Shown: positions 15,539-24,400 of the stretch, piece by piece | Position numbering within the stretch: position 1 is the stretch's first letter | Layout: every line of letters starts with the position of its first letter | Assembly: GCA_022984795.1 (NCBI GenBank) | Contig: JALIHJ010000015.1 | Location: forward strand, 248,001-312,000 | Reading direction: 5' to 3' | DNA: 64,000 bases | Origin: Fabrea salina | Taxonomy: Eukaryota > Ciliophora > Heterotrichea > Heterotrichida > Fabreidae | Made by a program: the position numbers and the translations under genes | Notes under the pieces: model-generated | Databases searched by the model: none | What the model was told of the DNA's origin: nothing | The model's input: the letters and a program-made list of their open reading frames with translations, nothing else

Positions 15539-17872
15539 TTATAAGAAGTAAATCAAAGCTACAAACGAAGCTAGTTTTAACTGTTGGTTGTAGCTTGTGC
15601 TTTCAATCTGGGACTTAGCTTGGCTCATCAGGTTTGAGTGTTCCTTTTTATTTAAGTAGTTGTGTAGGTCTTTCAAAGCTTCATCCTCAGAACTCGAAAA
15701 CAGCTCGTAGTCAATGTCAAAAGTGTCCTCAGAACTGTGTGCTTGGGACCCGCCTTTAGAGATGTCTATGGTTCCTTCGTACTCCATGTAGTCAAACTCA
15801 ATGTTCCAGTCGTGTTCTTGTTCGTTCAAGTAGTTGTAGAAGGTTTTGCCTCTAAGGTTGCCTTGCAGGGTTTGGTCTGAAGAGCAGTCTGGGTCCACAC
15901 ACTCAGTGCAGTTTGCTGATTCCGAGCCTTCACAGCTCACTTCTTTTTGTTGGTTGTTCGACCAAATGAAGTGACCTCCTTTGGAAGTCATTTCTTTGCC
16001 TTTGCCTTCGCCTCTAATCAACACGTAGTCTTCGTCTTCTCTCCATTCAATGTCTAAATCGTAGTTGTACTCTAGTCCGTCTTCAATCAGTGTTTCGAAC
16101 TCGTATAAGTCTGACTTGTTTAGGGCGTAGGTGTCGTTGTAAACTAAGTCGTAAACTCTAGGGCACTCTTTAGAAACTATCTCTGAGCTAGGCAGTTCTT
16201 CTGCACTAGAAAATTCTTCAAACAACTCTTCTGGACCAGTTTCAGGCAGTCCTTCAAAATCAATTTCCCCTGCAACACCTTCACCAAATATGCCTTCAAA
16301 CACTTCTTCTGGGCCAGTTTCAGGAAGTCCTTCTTCTGCAACATCTTCGCCAAATATGTCTTCAAACACTTCTTCTGGACCGGTTTCAGGTAGTCCTTCA
16401 AAGGGGATCTCCTCTGTAACATCTTCACCAAATATGCCTTCAAACACTTCTTCTGGGCCAGTTTCAGGCAGTTCCCCAAAGCCAATTTCCTCTGCAACAT
16501 CTTCACCAAATATGCCTTCAAACAACTCTTCTTCTGGGCCAGCTTCAGGCAGTCCTTCAAAGGGGATCTCCTCCGAAATACCTTCACCAAATATGCCTTC
16601 CAACCCCTCTTCTTGGTCAGACAGTACCTCCTCTGAGTTATCTTCAGGAAAACCCTCAAAGCCAATTTCCTCTGTAACATCTTCACCAAATATGCCTTCG
16701 AATAACTCTTCTTCTAGACCGGTTTCAGGTGGTCCTTCCTCTGCAACATCTTCACCAAACATGCCTTCGAATAACTCTTCTTCTGGACCAGTTTCAGGTG
16801 GTCCTTCCTCTGCAACATCTTCACCAAACATGCCTTCGAATAACTCTTCTTCTGGGCCAGTTTCAAGTGGTCCTTCCTCTGTAACATCTTCACCAAATAT
16901 GCCTTCGAATAACTCTTCTTCTGGACCAGTTTCAGGTGGTCCTTCCTCTGCAACATCTTCACCAAACATGCCTTCGAATAACTCTTCTTCTAGACCGGTT
17001 TCAGGTGGTCCTTCCTCTGCAACATCTTCACCAAACATGCCTTCGAATAACTCTTCTTCTAGACCGGTTTCAGGTGGTCCTTCCTCTGCAACATCTTCAC
17101 CAAACATGCCTTCGAATAACTCTTCTTCTGGACCAGTTTCAGTTGGTCCTTCAAAGGGGATCTCCTCTGCAATACCTTCAAACAACTCTTCTTCTGGACC
17201 GGTTTCAGGTGGTCCTTCCTCTGCAACATCTTCACCAAATATGCCTTCAAACAACTCTTCTTCTGGACCGGTTTCAGGTGGTCCTTCCTCTGCAACATCT
17301 TCACCAAATATACCTTCAAACAACTCTTCTTCTGGGCCAGTTTCAGGGAGTCCTTCAAAGGGGATCTCCTCTGTAACATCTTCACCAAATATGCCTTCAA
17401 ACACTTCTTCTGGACCGGTTTCAGGTAGTCCTTCAAAGGGGACTTCCCCTGGAACACCTTCACCAAATATGCTTTCAAACACTTCTTCTGTACTAGTCAT
17501 TTCTTCTCCTGGACCGGTTTCAGGCAGTCCTTCAAAGGAAATTTCCCCTGGAGCACCTTCACCAAATATGCCTTCAAAGCCCTCCTCTGGGCCTTCAATT
17601 TCAGTTCCATCAGAAATGGGTTTTTTCCTACCCTTTAAGCATTCGTTCCCGCCATATACATTTACATCTCCAAAAATTTCTTTTTTTCTGGAAAAGGCTG
17701 GACCAACAGGGGCTTTGCACTTGTGACTCTCCAACTGTCCATGTTCATAGGAGTACCCAAAACCTTTCATGCCTTTTTTGTAGCCATGCCTAAAGGGATC
17801 TCCTGTGTACCTCGCAGAAACTATTTGCAAAGCAAATACACTCAAAAAAAGGAGAAATCCTTTTACTTGCAT
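15539..17872 (-). CDS. Secreted acidic repeat protein (19 tandem EGIFGED-type units)
   Basis: 777 residues: signal peptide (MQVKGFLLFLSVFALQIVSA), a short Gly/Tyr region with two Cys, then about 480 residues of acidic tandem repeats, then a non-repeated C-terminal region of about 190 residues with a CEGSESANCTECVDPDC cluster and predicted beta or amyloid-like segments. Repeat units follow GPEEELFEGIFGEDVAEEGPPET (23 residues written as two halves joined at FGED) or a longer form containing IPFEGLPET. The region is strongly negative, suggesting low-affinity, high-capacity calcium binding as in ciliate secretory granule matrices; this is inference. A C-terminal hydrophobic end (LASFVALIYFL) could be an anchor. 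It neighbours another secreted protein on the same strand. Confidence 0.78.
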   Translation of the reverse strand: MQVKGFLLFLSVFALQIVSARYTGDPFRHGYKKGMKGFGYSYEHGQLESHKCKAPVGPAFSRKKEIFGDVNVYGGNECLKGRKKPISDGTEIEGPEEGFEGIFGEGAPGEISFEGLPETGPGEEMTSTEEVFESIFGEGVPGEVPFEGLPETGPEEVFEGIFGEDVTEEIPFEGLPETGPEEELFEGIFGEDVAEEGPPETGPEEELFEGIFGEDVAEEGPPETGPEEELFEGIAEEIPFEGPTETGPEEELFEGMFGEDVAEEGPPETGLEEELFEGMFGEDVAEEGPPETGLEEELFEGMFGEDVAEEGPPETGPEEELFEGIFGEDVTEEGPLETGPEEELFEGMFGEDVAEEGPPETGPEEELFEGMFGEDVAEEGPPETGLEEELFEGIFGEDVTEEIGFEGFPEDNSEEVLSDQEEGLEGIFGEGISEEIPFEGLPEAGPEEELFEGIFGEDVAEEIGFGELPETGPEEVFEGIFGEDVTEEIPFEGLPETGPEEVFEDIFGEDVAEEGLPETGPEEVFEGIFGEGVAGEIDFEGLPETGPEELFEEFSSAEELPSSEIVSKECPRVYDLVYNDTYALNKSDLYEFETLIEDGLEYNYDLDIEWREDEDYVLIRGEGKGKEMTSKGGHFIWSNNQQKEVSCEGSESANCTECVDPDCSSDQTLQGNLRGKTFYNYLNEQEHDWNIEFDYMEYEGTIDISKGGSQAHSSEDTFDIDYELFSSSEDEALKDLHNYLNKKEHSNLMSQAKSQIESTSYNQQLKLASFVALIYFL
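16190..17620. repeat. Tandem repeat array, 69-bp core period, inside the acidic secreted gene
   Basis: The start of the block GGTCCTTCCT recurs at 16731, 16800, 16869, 16938, 17007 and 17076, exactly 69 bp apart, with near-identical sequence between. Flanking units are longer (about 78-81 bp) variants. All unit lengths are multiples of three, which keeps other frames open on both strands and creates long false reading frames. Confidence 0.92.
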
Positions 17873-17930
17873 ATTATCTCGAAAAACACCGCACTTTTAT
17901 ATAAAATTGAAGGAAAATATGGAAAGATTA

Positions 17931-19229
17931 TTACTTTTTGATTAACCAAAGATAGTCAAGTACCTTTTGGTCTTGAGAAGAAACTTGTTCCCAGAACAAG
18001 TGGGTAGAGTTGAAAACAGTGAGTCTTCCGTAACCTTTAATGGTGTTTTGGCTCTTAGACCAGGGAAGAGGAGTAGGCGACACTGGCGCGTAGGACTCGC
18101 CTTGTCCAGGCATTCCACTGATTATACTTACAGGAGCCCTTCCGTTAACGCACAGGTTTTGGGACTCCTCTTCACAACCCATGCTAGAGTTCTTGTAAGC
18201 AGGCCCAAGTCGCTCGTAAGCGTGCACGTGCCCGAAGAGCAGTAAGTCCACTTTTTTCTCATAAAAAATGTCTTCAAAGCTTGCCCTTACAGTGGGAGCT
18301 GAGTGCAGACAGTCATTGTTGTGCCTTTCCCAAGGAATCCCAAGTAGTCCTGTTTTGTTAGCTGAACAGTAAATAGGCCGGTGAGTGTACATAACTACCC
18401 AGGGGTACTTTTGCCTGTCTAGGTTCTTCAGATCATTCCTTATGAACTCAAGTTGCTGCTGCTGCAACTCAGGCTTTCCTTGAATGACGAACTCAGCACT
18501 GAAAGCAATGAAGTGGGCTTTTCCCGCGTTGAAGGAGTACCAGAAGTTAGTGGAGTTTCCTGGCATTTTGAACCTGTACTGATACTGACTTGTATTGTCC
18601 ATTTCCCAGGACTCGTGGTTTCCTTGAGCTACCATGTAAGGAACTCTGCTGGCAAAGGGCTGAATCATGTTCATGAACTCGTCTCCTTTAGCTCCTAAGG
18701 TGTCTGACAGCTCGTAAGCCATGTCTCCTGCGTGAATGATTGCATCGTATTCGTAGTTTTTGGTTTCAGCTTTAAGAGCATCCACAGTAGAAGTTGTTTC
18801 AGGTTCAATGCCCATGTCACCGTAGACTATGAATTTGCGTGGTTGGCCTAAGTCTGGCTTCTTAGCTTGGAACACAAAAGGCTTGCTCCACCCGCCAATA
18901 TCATCTCCAACTCGGTACTGGTAAAACTCACCAGGGGTCAGGTCCTTCAACTCGGCGTGGCAGGAAAACAGAGTCCTTGTAAAAAAGTGAACGTCGTTGT
19001 TGGGGTAGCTCACCCAAGTGCCTTCTACTTCTGAAGTGTAAGAATTAGTTATCTGATTGGGGTTCTTGATTTGGGTGTACTGAACTTTAGACCCGTAAGA
19101 AGGCAGAATCGAAGCCCAAGAAACATACATAGAAGTTTCTTCATTGCCCCAGGAGACATGGATTTGCTCAGGCTGGAAAAGCGGGAGTGAATTTGCTAAG
19201 CCAACTAATAACAGCGCTAGAAATACCAT
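17931..19229 (-). CDS. Secreted purple acid phosphatase (metallophosphoesterase)
   Basis: 432 residues with a signal peptide (MVFLALLLVGLANS). An N-terminal fibronectin-like domain begins EQIHVSWGNEETSMYVSW. The catalytic domain shows the full metal-ligand series: YGDMG, HAGDMAYE, AQGNHESW, a later TH (MYTHRPIYC) and GHVHAYER. This is the animal/plant purple acid phosphatase type (ACP7-like), with a binuclear iron or mixed-metal centre that hydrolyses phosphomonoesters at acidic pH, in lysosomes or outside the cell. Its length fits the family. No intron is visible. Confidence 0.92.
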   Translation of the reverse strand: MVFLALLLVGLANSLPLFQPEQIHVSWGNEETSMYVSWASILPSYGSKVQYTQIKNPNQITNSYTSEVEGTWVSYPNNDVHFFTRTLFSCHAELKDLTPGEFYQYRVGDDIGGWSKPFVFQAKKPDLGQPRKFIVYGDMGIEPETTSTVDALKAETKNYEYDAIIHAGDMAYELSDTLGAKGDEFMNMIQPFASRVPYMVAQGNHESWEMDNTSQYQYRFKMPGNSTNFWYSFNAGKAHFIAFSAEFVIQGKPELQQQQLEFIRNDLKNLDRQKYPWVVMYTHRPIYCSANKTGLLGIPWERHNNDCLHSAPTVRASFEDIFYEKKVDLLLFGHVHAYERLGPAYKNSSMGCEEESQNLCVNGRAPVSIISGMPGQGESYAPVSPTPLPWSKSQNTIKGYGRLTVFNSTHLFWEQVSSQDQKVLDYLWLIKK

Positions 19230-19273
19230 TATTGGACTGTATGGATTTACTGAAAAAAAAATTTAAGTCCCGG

Positions 19274-20098
19274 TTAACTTAAAGATATCACCAGACTCCT
19301 CACGTACTCATAGGCAGAGTACCCAGCTGCACAACCAATGCAAGTTCTCACAACAGTAGACGTGTAGCCTTTGTAAAAGCCAAGCACTCCTTCGTTTCTT
19401 AGTATAACCCTAAAAATGACTCTTGGAGCCTTAGGTGGTTCACTGATCTGCGCAAGGGTTTTCACAGTGTCAACTGGGTACATAAAGCACCAAAACAAAA
19501 TCCCTCCCAAAGAGGAACTGAACGAGTAGCCCCACCAAGGGACTTCCCCAAACCTCTGGGTTAACTTATGATTTAAATACTCATACACGCCGAAAAACAG
19601 GCCTGTGCCTGGTATTTCTCTTAAGCCCATCATTCCAGTCCCTGTAAACAGCCCAACAATTCCTCTGCTGCGGTAAATAGACTCTACGCAGCCCCCGATT
19701 GAAGTGTAGCACTTAGAACCGTCTTTGTTCCTAACTTGCATTCTGCACTTGACGAGTTCAAACGGCGAAGTAAACGCTGTGATCACTAGCCCTGCCACTA
19801 GTCCCCCTGCTGCCCCTTTCCAGTGACTTTCTTCTAACGGGCACCAGTTATATACTTTTCTGTATACTGAAAACACCAAAGACCCCCTTATGGGAGCCAT
19901 GTAAAGCAAAGTAGACGCTCCACTGTATAGTCCTTTGAGTCCTTCTGCCCTTAGTGACTTCACTACACACGAAGATATTGAAGAGTAGGCCCCTGACTGC
20001 ATTCTCACCCTAACTGTGCTATATAAAGGTTACTCCACTGGGTAAGCACTTAACACAGCTGCGAATCCGTAACTCAAACCAGCTAAGGCTTCTGCCAT
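19274..20098 (-). CDS. Mitochondrial carrier family transporter, one 15-nt intron
   Basis: 269 residues after splicing. Exon 1 (20035-20098) encodes MAEALAGLSYGFAAVLSAYPV; removing the intron at 20020-20034 completes the first carrier signature as PVDTVRVRMQ. The second signature is SPFELVKCRMQ and the third YPVDTVKTLAQ, and the aromatic/Gly motifs follow each (GLYSGAST, GLFTGTGMMGLREIPG, GFYKGYTSTVVR). The RE..G.GLFFGVYEY stretch resembles carnitine/acylcarnitine, ornithine and related carriers. These proteins exchange solutes across the inner mitochondrial membrane. The first helix is short, but the three-repeat structure is complete. Substrate cannot be set from this reading. Confidence 0.9.
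20020..20034 (-). other. 15-nt intron in mitochondrial carrier gene
   Basis: Minus strand GTAACCTTTATATAG. Retention gives an immediate TAA; removal restores the P-x-D-x-x-x-R carrier signature exactly, which makes this one of the best supported introns here. Confidence 0.93.
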
Positions 20099-20209
20099 TG
20101 AAATGTCTTTTATTAGGTTAACTTTGGTAAACTTGAATCTTGAATAGTTTTCTTATTACTTAACCTTTAAACTTATTAGTTTTTTCGGTTTATAAAACTA
20201 CTGACCAAT
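20099..20209. promoter_or_regulatory. Divergent spacer between carrier and PH-kinase genes
   Basis: 111 nt, AT-rich, with TTTTTTCGGTTTATAAAAC shortly before the plus-strand ATG. The TATAAA is a plausible core promoter element by sequence only. Confidence 0.35.
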
Positions 20210-21349
20210 ATGAACACTATATTCAGTTCATTACAGAAACCGGGATCCTGGCAGCAAGTCCAGTCCCTTCCAAAGAGTATCATTAAAGAGTCTTGCCTTT
20301 ACACACTGAAATCCAAAACAACCCTTCAAAAGGCAAACTTCATTATGACTAAGTCTAGTTTGTACAGTCTGGACAACAATGGAGCCCCAACCCACAAACT
20401 CTCCCTCAAATGGAAAACATTTGAACCCTTTTACGAAGAAGACGGCTTAGAAGAAAGGTTCGGCTTCCAAATCTTAAGTAGTGAGTCCTCAATGGACTTC
20501 TACACAGAAAGCCAAGATGACCTGGAAGAGTGGCTAGAAGCACTGGCTAAAGTTTGCATTTGTAAAGACTTTGAAGATGACTTTCTACTTCTGAAACAAC
20601 TTGGAATTGGAGGCTCCAGTGTAGTTTACTTAGCTAAAAGTACCCAGGACCTCAAACACTACTCAGTGAAGTCCTTTTTCAAAACCGAAAACCGCCTAGA
20701 AGAACTAGCTAGAGAAATAACCATCCTCAAAAGCTTAGACCACCCCAATGTAATCAAACTCCACAGAGTCTACGAAACTAGAAACCACATCCACATTGTA
20801 ATGGACTACGCTTCCAAAACTGACTTGTACAAGTTAGTTGTGCACCACGGAAAGTTGTCTGAAGAACAAGTGGCTAGGCTAGTCAAAGAGTTCCTCAGAG
20901 CCGTCAGTTACATCCACTCTAAAGGGGTGATTCATAGAGACATCAAGCTGGAAAACGTCCTTTTAGAAGAGTCAAAGTTGAAACTCATAGACTTTGGGAT
21001 GAGTGCTTTTGAAACGGACTGCTTCAAGTTATGCGGGTCTCCTGGCTACATTGCTCCAGAAATCTTAGATGGAAAACCCTATGGACCCAAAGCAGACATC
21101 TTCAGCACAGGAGTGCTGGTTTACGCCTTACTAAGTGGAGTGATGCCTTTCTGTGGAAGCTCTGAGGCTGAAGTTATGTTTAAAAACAAGAACTGCCAAG
21201 TTGAGTTTCTTCACGAGAACTGGGTTGGAGTCTCCCAAGAAGCTAAGGACTTAGTGGCTCAGTTAACTAAGAGTGACTCTGATGAGCGGGCTTCAGCTGA
21301 AGAAGCACTACTTCACCCTTGGTTCTCTAAGATGCTTAAGTCTGATTAA
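20210..21349 (+). CDS. PH-domain serine/threonine protein kinase
   Basis: 379 residues. Residues about 20-115 form a PH domain (CLYTLKSKTTLQKANFIM..., ending DFYTESQDDLEEWLEALAKV, the typical PH C-terminal helix). A complete kinase domain follows: Gly loop LGIGGSSVVYLAK, lysine in YSVKSFF, helix C Glu in AREITILK, HRDIKLEN, DFG, APE and the DIFSTGVLVYALLSG segment. It resembles AKT in order and CAMK-type kinases in sequence, but ends right after the kinase domain without the AGC hydrophobic tail. A phosphoinositide-recruited kinase is likely; substrates are unknown. Confidence 0.9.
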   Translation: MNTIFSSLQKPGSWQQVQSLPKSIIKESCLYTLKSKTTLQKANFIMTKSSLYSLDNNGAPTHKLSLKWKTFEPFYEEDGLEERFGFQILSSESSMDFYTESQDDLEEWLEALAKVCICKDFEDDFLLLKQLGIGGSSVVYLAKSTQDLKHYSVKSFFKTENRLEELAREITILKSLDHPNVIKLHRVYETRNHIHIVMDYASKTDLYKLVVHHGKLSEEQVARLVKEFLRAVSYIHSKGVIHRDIKLENVLLEESKLKLIDFGMSAFETDCFKLCGSPGYIAPEILDGKPYGPKADIFSTGVLVYALLSGVMPFCGSSEAEVMFKNKNCQVEFLHENWVGVSQEAKDLVAQLTKSDSDERASAEEALLHPWFSKMLKSD

Positions 21350-21442
21350 TTAAGCCAAGTAAATACAGCTAAATAGAAATAATCCCTACCATTAAAAACT
21401 GAGTATAAGTCTGACAAATTGTCTTAATTTGTATGAGTTATA

Positions 21443-24400
21443 ATGTTTTTCTGGGCGTTGGTTTTTGTGTCGCATGCGTGTTACACCGATATCGATCAAC
21501 CACTTGAGTGTGGGGCACCAACCTTTACTTTTTCAGGGGAAGACTTCTTTTGTTACCTTGCAACTCATGACTTCACTAGTGCCGAAGATATTGCAGTAAT
21601 CCAGCTCCCCGAAGGAAGAGTTGAGGTTACTGCCAGCGAGTGTGGGGGTGAAGAATTGATTGAAAACCCTCATTCTGCCAACGAACAACTGGAAACAGAG
21701 GTTTTGCACATAAAAGGTGCAGAGTCTACTGAGCTGGTGCTCAAACCTGACTTTGGGATAGGAGTTGATAAAAGAAGGCTGATTCTTGAGAACTTGACTA
21801 TAAAAAATGAGGAAAAAGGTTACCTTACTCAACCTTTAGTTGGGGCAGGGGAACTTTGGCTTAAGAATGTTAAGTTCGATAATTTCTCAATACCTTGGCA
21901 TAAAACATTTTTATCAGTACAAACTCCGAAATTCAGAAACGTCACATTCCAAAATGTTTATTCAGAAGCGCTCTTTTCTTATTTTGAGGGTAAAGTCGAT
22001 ATATCAGGCTTAACTATCAATAGTCCCTATTCTAACGGTATATTCGCTCGAATTGGTGCTTGGGGGAAAGCTATTTATGTTTCTAATGTAAACATTTCAA
22101 ATTCCAACTTCAAGAAGTTCATAGACATAGACAATAATCATAAATTCAATAATGCAACATTCAACTCCTTCGAAGTAAAATCAAGTACTTTCAGTGAAAG
22201 TTTTGTGCATCTCGAGGGAGGAGAGTCTGCATCATTTGAATCCTTCCAAGTAGAATCGATTACATCTGAAATTGACTTCATCAAAGTAAAGGATGCGAAT
22301 ACTTTATTCAACTCCTTCGAAGTAAAATCAAGTACTTTCAGTGAAAGTTTTGTGCATCTCGAGGGAGGAGAGTCTGCATCATTTGAATCCTTCCAAGTAG
22401 AATCGATTACATCTGAAATTGACTTCATCAAAGTAAAGGATGCGAATACTTTATTCAACTCCTTCGAAGTAAAATCAAGTACTTTCAGTGAAAGTTTTGT
22501 GCATCTCGAGGGAGGAGAGTCTGCATCAGTACAAAAGATTACTTTAGACGAAATATCACAACAAGAAGAAGCCTTTTTTTCTTTTGAAGGCGTACAAAAA
22601 CTAACTCTAGACACTCTAATAGCTAGTTTCACAAGCAAAGAGTGCTCCCCTTTGGTTCAAATAAAAGGTTTCTCGACCCTTGCAATCAAATCACTGAAAA
22701 TCAATGGCCATTCTTGCGAAGGAGACTACAATACAAAGTCTCCTATACTTGACGTAGAGTCTGGTTCTAGTATGTCAATAGCTAACGCGCAGTTTCGGAA
22801 CATGAACTCAGTTTCGTATGTAGGTTATGCCATGAGACTTTCTAAAGTCTTATATCTCTCCGTTTCAAATGTGACTTTTGAAAATGTTAGCAATCAAAAA
22901 GAGTCCATCATAGAACTCGGAACAGTAGCATCACTATCATTCAGCGACTTGGAATTCAAGAACTGCACAGGAGGGTCAAAAGGAGTACTGTTCGCGAACG
23001 CGGGACAACTAGAGTTCGTCAGAGTAAAGTGTTCTTCTTGTGGAAGTCAAAATGGAAACGGGGGAGTCATCTACTACATTCCTTACACCAACACTCACAG
23101 CAACAACAAACTGTCTATCAAGGACTCTACCTTCCAAGAATCAACAGCCCAACTAGGCCAAGGAGGAGCTATTTACCTCAACAGTAACTCTGAGTCTGAT
23201 CAAGTTGAACTTCTACTTGAGAACACTCAGTTCCAAAACTCAAAAGCTGCCAGAGGTTCTGTAATTTATATTGGCGAAACAGTTTCCCTGACCTCTGGAG
23301 TTTTGAATGGAGTTGAAATTTCAGGCAGCTACACCAAGATGGGTGCTCCAATCAACGACCACCACTCTAGTGGGAAACTGCAAATACTCAACTTAAGAAT
23401 CTCTAACTCTAGTGGGTACTATTGTGGAATCTACGGAGAGTACGCCAAAGAAGGAGAGCTCCTGAGCATTTCTAACTCTGACTTTTCAACTGCAAACTGC
23501 CAAGATTCACTTATAAGGTTGAATTCTTGGGTTCAAAACGTGTCTGCAGTGCTTAACAACTGCTCAGTATCAGATGTGGACTACTCTGTTATAGTCCAAA
23601 ACACTAAGTTAAGCATTGTAGACTCTAAGTTCTACAAGTACACTCAGAAAACTTTTGAGGAAATTCAAGGTAAACTGAGCCAAACTGATTACTACAAGCA
23701 GTATTCAGAACAAGCAACTACAACTATTTTGAGTCAAAACTCTGAACTCGAAATCATTAGGTCGGAGTTCAAAAACCAAATCGGAGACTTTGGAGGCAGC
23801 ATCAAACTGGAGTCTTCAAGTGCAGTAGTTAGAAACTCAGTTTTCGAGAAAGGAATCTCCCTGAAAGAAGCAGGAGCTATCTATCTTATGAGAAGTTCAG
23901 TGGAAGTTTATGACACTGAATTCAAAGACTTGAGTTCTGCTGTGGGAGGAGTTTTTTCAGGAACTTTATCCTCCGAAATCACTACTGGAAACTGCACTTT
24001 CAGTGAAGTGTTTGCTTCAAGACTTGGAGGAGTTGCTTTTATGGACTCTGGAAGCATTAAAGTCCTAGACTCTAAAGTATCACACTCAAAAGGCACAGCA
24101 TTACTACTTAATAATTGTGAGGACTTTGAATTGCAAAGTTCTGAGTTTAAGCATTGCGAAGGAGGAGCACTGAAACTAAGTGACTTAACTAGAATCCACA
24201 TAGAAAACTCCACATTCTCAAGTGGCTTAGCAACAAACAACGGAGGAGCTGTTTCTATCAGGAATTCCCAGGAGTCGGACGTAGTATTTACAATCAAAGA
24301 CTCTACTTTCTTCAACAACTCAGCTGCTAGGGGAGGGGCTCTTTACTCTGACAACTCTGTGCTCAACATCACTAAGAGTGCTTTTTACAACAACTCAGCT

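Noticed and set aside
16290-17726. A 478-codon open frame on the plus strand, Ser/Pro/Asn repeat protein
   Set aside because: It is the antisense of the 69-bp repeat array; period divisible by three keeps several frames open on both strands. The minus frame has a signal peptide and non-repeated flanks, the plus frame does not.
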